Shown: positions 51,791-58,484 of the stretch, piece by piece
Numbering within the stretch: the first letter of the stretch is position 1
How the letters are laid out: every line of letters starts with the position of its first letter
DNA from: Allosphingosinicella sp042666435
Lineage (GTDB): Bacteria > Pseudomonadota > Alphaproteobacteria > Sphingomonadales > Sphingomonadaceae
Length of the DNA: 64,000 bases
NCBI RefSeq assembly: GCF_042666435.1
Contig: NZ_JBHTDC010000002.1
Coordinates: 434,001 to 498,000 of the forward strand
Direction: 5' to 3'
Made by a program: the position numbers and the translations under genes
The notes under the pieces: model-generated
The model's input: only the letters and a program-made list of their open reading frames with translations
Databases searched by the model: none
Told to the model about the DNA's origin: nothing

Positions 51791-53164
51791 ATGAGCTTGC
51801 TGACCCTGCTCGCCGCCACCGTCGCGGCGGCCTCCACGCCCGCCTTCTCCGAAAGACCCTGCGCCGACGCTCGCCTCGCGGGCCTCGCGCGCTGCGGCAC
51901 CGTCCGCGTTCCCGAAGACCGCGCCGCGTCCGCCGGCCGCGCGATCGATCTCAACATCATGATCCTGCCGGCGGCCGCGACCACGCCCGATCTGCCGCCC
52001 TTGTTCGACATCGACGGAGGCCCCGGCCTTCCCGCCACCAAGAATGCCGAATTCTATCTCACCGCGGGCGGCGCCTACCGCGCCCGGCGCGCGGTTGTCC
52101 TCGTCGATCAGCGCGGCACCGGCGCATCCAGCCCGCTAAACTGTCCCGGTCTCTCGGCTTCCGAAGACGCCTATCGCGAGATGCTCCCGCCCGCCGCCGT
52201 CGCCGTATGCCGCGCGGCGCTCGCCGCCGGCGCCGACCTCACCCGATATGGCACCCGCGAGGCCGTCGCCGATCTCGACGCCGTCCGCGCCGCATTGGGC
52301 CACGACCGCATCGACATTTTCGCGCTCTCCTACGGAACAACCGTCGCCTTGCGCTACCTGGCGACCCATCCGGGCCGGGTGCGCGCCGCCGTGCTGATGG
52401 GGACGGCGCCGGCCGATGCGATGCCGCCACGCCACCACGCGCCCGCCGGCGAACGGGCGCTCGATCTCCTCTTCGAGGATTGCGCCGCCGATCCGGCATG
52501 CCGCGCCGCCTTCCCCTCTCCCGCCACCGATCTCGACCGCGCCGTGGCCGGCCTCGCCTCCGTCGCCGGAGCGCCGTCCCCCGCCATCTTCATGGAAAAG
52601 CTCCGCTCGCTCATGTACGCGCCGTTGGGCGCGCGGCGCGTCCCCTGGATCCTCCACCGCGCCGCGCAGGGCGACCTCGAACCTTTCTACGCCGCGACAC
52701 GTCCGCAAGGCCCATCGCTCTTGTCCGACGGCATGTTCCTTTCGGTCACCTGCGCCGAAGGCCTCGCCCTCCTCGATTACGACGCCGCCGCGGCCGCCCG
52801 CGCCACCCGCTTCGGCGACTATCGCCTCCGCCGTCAGCGCGAAGCCTGCGCGCTCTGGCCCAGGGCTGAAGTCGCTCCCGATCACCTCGCGCCGGTCGAA
52901 ACCGATGCCGCCGTGCTTTTCGTCTCCGGCCGCCTCGATCCGGTCACGCCGCCCGATTGGGCCGACCAGGCCGCGCGCCGCATGCCCCATGCCCGCCACA
53001 TCGTCATCCCCCAGGGCGGTCACATCCTCGGCGGCCTCTCCGGCGCCGATACCTGCTTCGATCCCGTCATCCTCCGCTTCTACGACACCGCCGACGCGGC
53101 CGCGCTCGACGCCGCCTGCCTCGCCGAAATGAAGGCTCCGCCGTTCGCCACCGAAGATCGCTAG
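51791..53164 (+). CDS. Exported alpha/beta hydrolase inserted in the GTA operon
   Basis: 457 residues from ATG at 51791. A signal-like N-terminus (MSLLTLLAATVAAASTPAFS) precedes the tripeptidyl aminopeptidase/proline iminopeptidase-type fold. DIDGGPGLPA is the oxyanion loop, FALSYGTTVALRYLATHPG the nucleophile elbow (S-Y-G), LFVSGRLDPVTPP the acid and QGGHILGG the histidine. It lies on the opposite strand between capsid and protease genes, converging on the protease with a four-base overlap. It seems to be unrelated cargo within the structural operon. Confidence 0.85.
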   Translation: MSLLTLLAATVAAASTPAFSERPCADARLAGLARCGTVRVPEDRAASAGRAIDLNIMILPAAATTPDLPPLFDIDGGPGLPATKNAEFYLTAGGAYRARRAVVLVDQRGTGASSPLNCPGLSASEDAYREMLPPAAVAVCRAALAAGADLTRYGTREAVADLDAVRAALGHDRIDIFALSYGTTVALRYLATHPGRVRAAVLMGTAPADAMPPRHHAPAGERALDLLFEDCAADPACRAAFPSPATDLDRAVAGLASVAGAPSPAIFMEKLRSLMYAPLGARRVPWILHRAAQGDLEPFYAATRPQGPSLLSDGMFLSVTCAEGLALLDYDAAAAARATRFGDYRLRRQREACALWPRAEVAPDHLAPVETDAAVLFVSGRLDPVTPPDWADQAARRMPHARHIVIPQGGHILGGLSGADTCFDPVILRFYDTADAAALDAACLAEMKAPPFATEDR

Positions 53165-53580
53165 CCCGCCACCATATGCACCCGCGCCCTCGGCTGCATC
53201 GGCAGGGTCACCAGGCTCACCTCGATCAGCTCCAGCTCGGTCAGCTCCCGCAGGCCGTCCGTCTGTCCTGAGCCCGTAGAAGGGCCTTTCGCCGCGCGGA
53301 CCCGGTATCCGAAGCTCAGCCCCGACACCGCGCCTTCCTTCAGCAGCGCCGCCGCCTCCCGCCCCGCCGCGCCGGCCGACAGCCGGCCGATCACCCTGAG
53401 GCCGCGCCTGTCCTCACGGAGATATTCGACCCGCCCGATCGGCCTCCCGGCCTCGTGCTGCCACAGCAGCGGCACCGCCCCGGTTCCGCGCTTTAGCGAC
53501 CGCGCGAACGCCCCGCCCCGCACCACGTCGCCGCCCCGGTCGGGATGCCCGAACACCGCCGCATAGCCCGCGAACCTCAT
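53161..53580 (-). CDS. GTA g4-type HK97 prohead protease
   Basis: 139 residues. MRFAGYAAVFGHPDRGGDVVRGGAFARSLKRG, VPLLWQHEAGRPIGRVEYLRED and GLSFGYRVRAAKG...LELIEVSLVTLPMQP match the U35 family, with His (QHE) and Ser (GLSFGY) as the catalytic pair. Residues ~107-118 (GPSTGSGQTDGL) are encoded by a CCTGAGCC repeat and interrupt the usual RVRxA...ELxE sequence. The ribosome site GGAGGGGAG lies inside a hairpin repeat at 53585-53606. Confidence 0.87.
   Translation of the reverse strand: MRFAGYAAVFGHPDRGGDVVRGGAFARSLKRGTGAVPLLWQHEAGRPIGRVEYLREDRRGLRVIGRLSAGAAGREAAALLKEGAVSGLSFGYRVRAAKGPSTGSGQTDGLRELTELELIEVSLVTLPMQPRARVHMVAG
53262..53290. repeat. CCTGAGCC-type dispersed repeat inside the prohead protease gene
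   Basis: TCTGTCCTGAGCCCGTAGAA followed by GGGCC is a variant of a dispersed repeat common in sphingomonad genomes. A shorter remnant (CCTGTCGAAGGGC) lies near 16455. Here it is read in frame through the protease. Confidence 0.6.
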
Positions 53581-53584
53581 ATCT

Positions 53585-53606
53585 CCCCTCCCGCTCTCGG
53601 GAGGGG
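53585..53606. repeat. REP-like hairpin overlapping the protease ribosome site
   Basis: CCCCTCCCG (53585-53593), loop CTCT, CGGGAGGGG (53598-53606). On the - strand the arm next to the start codon reads CGGGAGGGG, so the Shine-Dalgarno of the prohead protease is inside the stem. Confidence 0.65.
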
Positions 53607-53626
53607 TCGGGGGAGGGCCTGTCCAA

Positions 53627-53941
53627 TCATGCCAGCATCTCCGCGAAGCCCAATTTGACCGCCATCCCGACCAGCAAGGCCGCCAGTCCGAACCGCGCCA
53701 CCCATCCCACCGCCGCCTTCCACGCCGAGGCCTTGGCGTCCCGCCAGGCCTGCAAGAGCTCCCTCAGCTCGTCCATGTCCCGCCGCGCCCCCGGCTCGTT
53801 CAGCCCGATCGCGCCCAGCGCCCGTTCCGCTCCCGCCTGGCTCGCTTCCTCGACCAGCGCCCGCAGGGTGACGAGGTCCACCCCCGCCGCCTCCGCCTGC
53901 CTCATCAGCCGCGCCAGCATGGCGGCATTTTCATTGGTCAT
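53627..53941 (-). CDS. GTA g3.5-position small membrane protein (DUF6127-like)
   Basis: 104 residues from ATG at 53941 (GGAG ten bases upstream; a TTG at 53956 is possible). MTNENAAMLARLMRQAEAAGVDLVTLRALVEEASQAGAERAL is helical and LVGMAVKLGFAEMLA with the preceding GWVARFGLAALL is a C-terminal membrane helix. It sits between portal and protease like g3.5 of other GTA clusters. Function unknown. It overlaps the portal stop by 11 bases. Confidence 0.65.
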   Translation of the reverse strand: MTNENAAMLARLMRQAEAAGVDLVTLRALVEEASQAGAERALGAIGLNEPGARRDMDELRELLQAWRDAKASAWKAAVGWVARFGLAALLVGMAVKLGFAEMLA

Positions 53942-55187
53942 TTCGATGATCTCCAAAAATCCCCTCTCCCCTTGAGAGAGAGGCCGCCGGCCCGAATCCC
54001 AGCATGTCCCTCTTCTCTTCCGCGCTCAGGAAATCCGCCGCGCTCACCTGCGCCCACAGCCGCTCGCGATCCTCGGCCAGCGCCGTCACCTGGTCGATGT
54101 CGAGCGCCAGCTTCAGCCCCGGCCACCACGCCGCCAGCGCGCCCGAAAGCCCGGCCAATATCTTCTCCGCCATCGGCAGGATGGTCAGGCGCCACAAGGC
54201 TCGGTTGGCCTCGCGGTAATTGGCGTAGGTGGCGTCGCCCGGCAGCCCGAGCAGCATCGGCGGCACTCCGAAGGCCAAAGCGATCTCGCGCGCCGCCGCC
54301 GCCTTCAGTTCGACGAAATCCATGTCGGCCGGCGTCAGGCTCATCGCCTGCCATTTGAGGCCGCCTTCCAGCAGCATCGGCCTCCCGGCATTGGCCGCGC
54401 CCTGGAACCCCGCCTCCATCTCGTCGCGCAGCCGGTCATGCTGCTCGCGCGACAGCGCCCCGCCGTCACCCGCGTCGAACAAAAGGGCTCCCGAAGGCCG
54501 CGCCGCATTGTCGAGCAGCGCCTTGTTCCACTTCGTCGCCACATTGTGGATCGCCACCGCCCCGGCGGCCGCGCCCAGGCAGCCGAGGCCATAATGGTCG
54601 TCCAGCGGATGCAGCGCCTTCAGATGCACCAATGAAGGCCGCCCCAGCCCGTCCCGGGCGGCGAGCCGCGCCTTCGCCTCGCCGGCCTTGTACGCATAGG
54701 CGACCGGCCACCCCGCCGCATCCGCCTCCACCGCCACCCGCTCGGGCCGAAGCGGAAACAATTCCGCCGGCTCCCCCTCGGCGTCGAGCAGTATCTGCAC
54801 GAACGCATTGCCATGCAGCAGCAGCTGCGCCGCCACCGTTTCGAGAAGCGACACAGTGAGCAAGGACACCGACATTTGGTTCCCCGGCGAAGGGTTTCCC
54901 ATCAACGTAGTACTTTGATGGGTGCCCGGACGCCGGGGTCCAGACTGGCGCCGTAGCTGGACCCCGGCTTCCACCGGGGAACGCTCCACCGCATAAACCG
55001 CCGCCCCGGCGACCCCTTCCGCGACCAGCTTCACCGCCCGTTGCGCCACCGGATTGCTCAAGAAGGCCTCGCGCACCCGCGCCTCATAGGATCGCGGCCA
55101 CGGCTCCCCCGGAGCCACCCCCGACCACCCGCGCACCAAAAAAGGCCGAGCGGCAACCCGCGCGGCCTTCCGCCCGAACCATTTCAT
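53931..55187 (-). CDS. GTA g3-type portal protein carrying an in-frame repeat insertion
   Basis: 418 residues. Conserved portal segments are AFLSNPVAQRAVKLVAEGVAGAAVYAVE, AAQLLLHGNAFVQILLDAEGEPAELFPLRPERV, GLGCLGAAAGAVAIHNVATKWNKALLDNAARPSGAL and AFGVPPMLLGLPGDATYANYREANRALWR. Residues ~69-103 (SPVEAGVQLRRQSGPRRPG...) are encoded by a REP pair at 54982-54879 and have no portal character. The last ~12 residues also read through part of a GAGAGAGG repeat. A promoter block lies ~110 bases upstream. Confidence 0.9.
   Translation of the reverse strand: MKWFGRKAARVAARPFLVRGWSGVAPGEPWPRSYEARVREAFLSNPVAQRAVKLVAEGVAGAAVYAVERSPVEAGVQLRRQSGPRRPGTHQSTTLMGNPSPGNQMSVSLLTVSLLETVAAQLLLHGNAFVQILLDAEGEPAELFPLRPERVAVEADAAGWPVAYAYKAGEAKARLAARDGLGRPSLVHLKALHPLDDHYGLGCLGAAAGAVAIHNVATKWNKALLDNAARPSGALLFDAGDGGALSREQHDRLRDEMEAGFQGAANAGRPMLLEGGLKWQAMSLTPADMDFVELKAAAAREIALAFGVPPMLLGLPGDATYANYREANRALWRLTILPMAEKILAGLSGALAAWWPGLKLALDIDQVTALAEDRERLWAQVSAADFLSAEEKRDMLGFGPAASLSRGEGIFGDHRNDQ
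54879..54982. repeat. 104-bp REP pair (cruciform) inside the portal gene
   Basis: GTTCCCCGG (54879-54887) pairs with CCGGGGAAC (54974-54982). Inside it CCGGGGTCCAG (54933-54943) pairs with CTGGACCCCGG (54957-54967), and CCCATCAA/TTTGATGGG form a third stem. It belongs to the same CCAG-ended family as 24679 and 32743, and keeps the portal frame open. Confidence 0.75.
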
Positions 55188-55275
55188 GCTTCTGCTCCGC
55201 TTGATTGGGCGCGGCGGTCATCCGCCCGCTCTCACTCCCGACTCGGGAACGACTCGCAATTCCCCAGCCTGATGA

Positions 55276-55304
55276 ATTGTGCCATATCAGCGTTACGCTG
55301 TCAA
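55276..55304 (-). promoter_or_regulatory. Promoter/operator block A, upstream of portal gene
   Basis: On the - strand TTGACA (55304-55299), 17 bases, CACAAT (55281-55276). The spacer starts with the inverted repeat AGCGTAACGCT (55299-55289). The same arrangement and flanks (CATAT before, GAATTGCGAGTC after) recur upstream of TerS at 58321-58349. Confidence 0.65.
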
Positions 55305-55395
55305 CAGATATTTACCTGATTGGATAGTTTATCGCTTTGTCGCGACTTCCGCCGCATTCTGCTAAAGCGTGGCGGTCATCCCCGGAGGGGTTCGA

Positions 55396-56262
55396 ATGCG
55401 CCATCCGATCCGCAAGGCCGGCTACAGCGTCGTCGCCATGGCCATGGGGGGCCCGCTGCTCTGGTTCGGCGCGCGCCGTCTCGAGATGGGCGGCGAGGAC
55501 TGGCTCTCCGCCTCCGCGGTCGCGATCGGCGGCACGCTCTTCCTGTTCGCCGCTTTCTATCTGGTCATCGCATTGTTCCACGCGCGCGGCGTCGCCAAAC
55601 TCCTCGCCGGCCGCGGCGTCATCGCCCGCTGGCATGTCGGCGCCGCCGATTGGGACCGCTTCCGCGGCTTCGACCAGCGGCGCGGCATGACCAATCCCCA
55701 CTATCTGCTCGGCGAGCTGTGGATCCGCAAGGCGACGCCTCCCGAAGGCATCGACGTGATCGTCGGCGAGACGTCGCTTCTCATCGATCATTCCTATCAT
55801 GTCCTGCGCCCGCGCGGTGTGCCGGACCTGCGCCGGATCAACTGGCTCGACGGGGCGGGTGGCGCCGATTGCCTCGAATTCCTGCTCACTTATCCGCGCG
55901 GCCGCGGCACCAGCGTCAGCCATACAGCGGTGCGCGTCCCCATCCCCGCTCATGCCCGGGCAGAGGCGCGCCGGGCCTATGCCTGGTTCGAGCCGCTTGT
56001 CCGCCGCGCGTCCGCCGCCGCGCTCAGCAATCCGCTGCACACGCCCAAGGGCATCGTCACAGCCCTCCTGCTCAGCCTCGCCGCCTTGGCCGGCGGCTGG
56101 GTGATGGCCGAGAGCCGCGACTGGACGATCGACGCGACGAGCTTCGTCGGCATGCTTCCGCTCCTCCTCCTGGTCGCGGGCGCCGTGACCGGGTTCTTCT
56201 TTCTCATTGTCGCCCTCTTCACCTTTCTCCCCGGCCTCGGCCGGCGTGACGCGGGCCGCTGA
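55396..56262 (+). CDS. DUF3592-like membrane protein inserted in the GTA operon
   Basis: 288 residues from ATG at 55396, preceded by GGAGGGG. Two N-terminal helices (GYSVVAMAMGGPLLWFGARR; AIGGTLFLFAAFYLVIALFH) and two C-terminal helices (ALLLSLAALAGGWVMAES; LLLLVAGAVTGFFFLIVALFTFL) flank a soluble domain with GVIARWHVGAADWDRF. No clear family beyond resemblance to DUF3592-type proteins. It is divergent from the portal promoter and converges on the terminase gene. Confidence 0.6.
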   Translation: MRHPIRKAGYSVVAMAMGGPLLWFGARRLEMGGEDWLSASAVAIGGTLFLFAAFYLVIALFHARGVAKLLAGRGVIARWHVGAADWDRFRGFDQRRGMTNPHYLLGELWIRKATPPEGIDVIVGETSLLIDHSYHVLRPRGVPDLRRINWLDGAGGADCLEFLLTYPRGRGTSVSHTAVRVPIPAHARAEARRAYAWFEPLVRRASAAALSNPLHTPKGIVTALLLSLAALAGGWVMAESRDWTIDATSFVGMLPLLLLVAGAVTGFFFLIVALFTFLPGLGRRDAGR

Positions 56263-56276
56263 CACCGTCTCGCGCC

Positions 56277-57626
56277 TCACAACACCCAAACCCTCGGCTC
56301 CGCCCGCGCCTTGCCCAGCATCAGCTCGGTCAGCGCCCACACCATCGCGTCCGCCCGGTCGGGCGAGCGCCCCGGCCCTTCATAGCCGCCGCCGCTGGTC
56401 AGCCCGGCCAGCTCGTCCTCCAGCTCGGGAAAGGCGCCCGCGAACCTCGCCCGCCCCTTCTCGAACAGGGCCGCCACCGGCTCGGCCCGCGCAGTCTTGC
56501 CCCGGCTGGCGCTGACCAGTTTGACCGGCATGTGGACCTGGGCGCCGTTGAGCACGCTCTCGACCATGTCGCCGCCCATATTCTTCTCGGCCACCACGCG
56601 GTCCGCTTCCCACAGGTCCGCCGCCCGCGCCACCGCGCGCGCCCAGCCTTCCGGGCTCAATCCCCGGACGCTATGGTCGCCGAGCACATAGCCGATCCCG
56701 TCGCGCCCCAGCCCGACCGCCACGATCCCGCACGCATCCCCGCTCGCCGACGCCGGCGGATCGACCCCGATGACGATGCGGGTCAAAGTCCCCTCTCCCG
56801 CTTGCGGGAGAGGGTCGAGGAGGGGGTCTGTCCGGCTCCGCTCGATCAGCGCCCGCGACCACAGCGCCCCCTCGACATCCTCGATCAGCTCCCCATCCAG
56901 CTCCTGCCGCCCGAGCCGGGTGCCGCCATAGGTCTCGGCCATCGCCGCGACGAAATCGTCGGGCAAGGTCACATTGTCTTCCATCCGCCCGCGCGTCGTC
57001 ACCGTCCGCGGCTCCGCGCCGATCCGCTTGAGGATCGCGATCGGTCGCGGCGTCGTCGTCACCAAAGCGCGCGGCCGCATCCCCAGCCGCAGCCCCATCT
57101 GGAGATTGTCCCAGGCCGCGTCCGGCCGCGCCCATTTGGCGAGTTCGTCGCACCAGGCGAAATGATGCTGCGGCCCGCGCAGCCCGTCCGGATTCTCGCC
57201 CGAATAAATATGCGCCTCGCTGCCGCCCGGCCAGCGCAGCCGCTGCAGGCTCGGCTCCCAGGTCGGCGCGCGGCGCCCCCGCGCCACCGCCAGCAGCCCG
57301 CTCTCGCCCTCGATCATCACCTTGCGGACCTCGTCGACGGTGGCGCCGACCAAAGCGATCCTGACCGGCTTGCGCCGCTGCGTCGCGAGCCTGGTGATCC
57401 ACTCCGCCCCGGCCCGGGTCTTGCCATAGCCCCGACCGGCCAGCATCAGCCAGGTGCGCCAGCCTTCCGCCACCGGCTCGATCTGCCCCTTGTGCGCCCA
57501 CGCCTCGAAGCAGGCGTCCCACACCAGCAGGTCGGCCACCGTCATCAGCCCGAGCAGCCGCACCACCTCAACCTGATCGCACCGAACAAGCGCTTCGACC
57601 AGCGCCCGGAACATCGAAAACCGCAT
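56277..57626 (-). CDS. GTA g2-type large terminase (DNA packaging ATPase/nuclease)
   Basis: 449 residues. Walker A is GRGYGKT (64-70), preceded by WRTWLMLA; HHFAWCDELAKW (155-166) is Walker B with DE. IVIGVDPP (284-291) starts the nuclease domain and RSPDRADAMVWALTELM closes it. Residues ~265-281 (TDPLLDPLPQAGEGTLT) are encoded by a REP-like repeat at 56791-56826 between ATPase and nuclease domains. It packages host DNA into GTA heads. Confidence 0.92.
   Translation of the reverse strand: MRFSMFRALVEALVRCDQVEVVRLLGLMTVADLLVWDACFEAWAHKGQIEPVAEGWRTWLMLAGRGYGKTRAGAEWITRLATQRRKPVRIALVGATVDEVRKVMIEGESGLLAVARGRRAPTWEPSLQRLRWPGGSEAHIYSGENPDGLRGPQHHFAWCDELAKWARPDAAWDNLQMGLRLGMRPRALVTTTPRPIAILKRIGAEPRTVTTRGRMEDNVTLPDDFVAAMAETYGGTRLGRQELDGELIEDVEGALWSRALIERSRTDPLLDPLPQAGEGTLTRIVIGVDPPASASGDACGIVAVGLGRDGIGYVLGDHSVRGLSPEGWARAVARAADLWEADRVVAEKNMGGDMVESVLNGAQVHMPVKLVSASRGKTARAEPVAALFEKGRARFAGAFPELEDELAGLTSGGGYEGPGRSPDRADAMVWALTELMLGKARAEPRVWVL
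56791..56826. repeat. REP-like hairpin inside the large terminase gene
   Basis: CCCTCTCCCGC (56791-56801), TT, GCGGGAGAGGG (56804-56814) form a perfect 11-bp stem, followed by TCGAGGAGGGGGTCTGTC. Read on the - strand it codes residues between the two terminase domains without breaking the frame. Confidence 0.7.
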
Positions 57627-57729
57627 CGCATCGACCCTCCCGCTTGATCCGCCCAGCCGAGGCCGCTTTCACCGCAACCGTTCCAATAGGTCCAAGCGGA
57701 TGGAACAGACTCGTCCGCACGTGAATGCG

Positions 57730-58221
57730 TCAGCCCGCCGCCGCTTCCCGCTCGATCCGCGCGCGCAATTTTTCGATCCGCCGCGCGAGCCGGTCGCGTA
57801 TTTCCTCGACATCCTCCGGCTCGTGCCGGACCGCCTCGGCTTCGGCCGTGTCGCGGTGCGAGCGCAGCAGGGTGAGCGCGACCGAATTCGGATATTCGTG
57901 GATGCGCTCGACCGAGCCGTCGGCGCGGGTCACGGTCCTGACGGTCCCGTTCATCGCCCGCTCGAGCAGCATCAGTTCCAGATGCGCATAGCCCTCGCGC
58001 ACCGCGCTCGCCCAGCGCGTCCGGAATTCCGCCGATTTCTGCCGTTCGCGATAGACGGTGGTCGTTCCGATCCGCGCCGCGCGCACCGCCGCCGCGACGT
58101 TGCAGGTCGTCGCCAGCGTCTCGAAGAAAATCTCCTTTTTGGCCGCTGTCAGCCCGCGCCGCGACGGCTTCTTGAGCTTCGGCTTCCGACCGCCGATCAA
58201 TTCCACAGTCTTGCTCCGCAC
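57730..58221 (-). CDS. GTA g1-type small terminase (TerS)
   Basis: 163 residues: KKPSRRGLTAAKKEIFFETLATTCNVAAAVRAARIGTTTVYRERQKS is a helix-turn-helix and EFRTRWASAVREGYAHLELMLLERAMNGTV the oligomerisation part, as in alphaproteobacterial GTA TerS. HRDTAEAEAVRHEPEDVEEIRDRLARRIEKLRARIER is a coiled coil. It is the first gene of the cluster, ~100 bases from TerL. Promoter block B lies about 100 bases upstream. Confidence 0.82.
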   Translation of the reverse strand: MRSKTVELIGGRKPKLKKPSRRGLTAAKKEIFFETLATTCNVAAAVRAARIGTTTVYRERQKSAEFRTRWASAVREGYAHLELMLLERAMNGTVRTVTRADGSVERIHEYPNSVALTLLRSHRDTAEAEAVRHEPEDVEEIRDRLARRIEKLRARIEREAAAG

Positions 58222-58320
58222 CCCATGACTTTCTCCCGCATGAAAAAGGGCCGGAAAAGCGATCTCTCGCTCCCGGCCCCGAGCCCATCGGCCCGACTCG
58301 CAATTCTCCAGCTTGATCTC

Positions 58321-58349
58321 ATCTTTCCATATGAGCGTTACGCTGTCAA
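58321..58349 (-). promoter_or_regulatory. Promoter/operator block B, upstream of TerS gene
   Basis: On the - strand TTGACA (58349-58344), 17 bases, AAAGAT (58326-58321, a weak -10). The inverted repeat AGCGTAACGCT lies at 58344-58334 as in block A, and the downstream GAATTGCGAGTC is shared. A second, leftward-reading twin lies at 55276-55304. Confidence 0.6.
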
Positions 58350-58484
58350 GTTAATTTGCCAATATGGTTCATACTGGCGGTAGGCCCGATAGCAATGGCA
58401 CGGCGACAGGTCGTTCGCCGAAATGGTCTTGCCCGCTTGCTCCATTGGGCACAGGATCGTTCGATCCATAGCGGAGTCGCTGCC

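Noticed and set aside
39841..58221. Active or defective prophage
   Set aside because: No integrase, repressor, replication or lysis genes and no attachment repeats were seen; gene order is that of a gene transfer agent.
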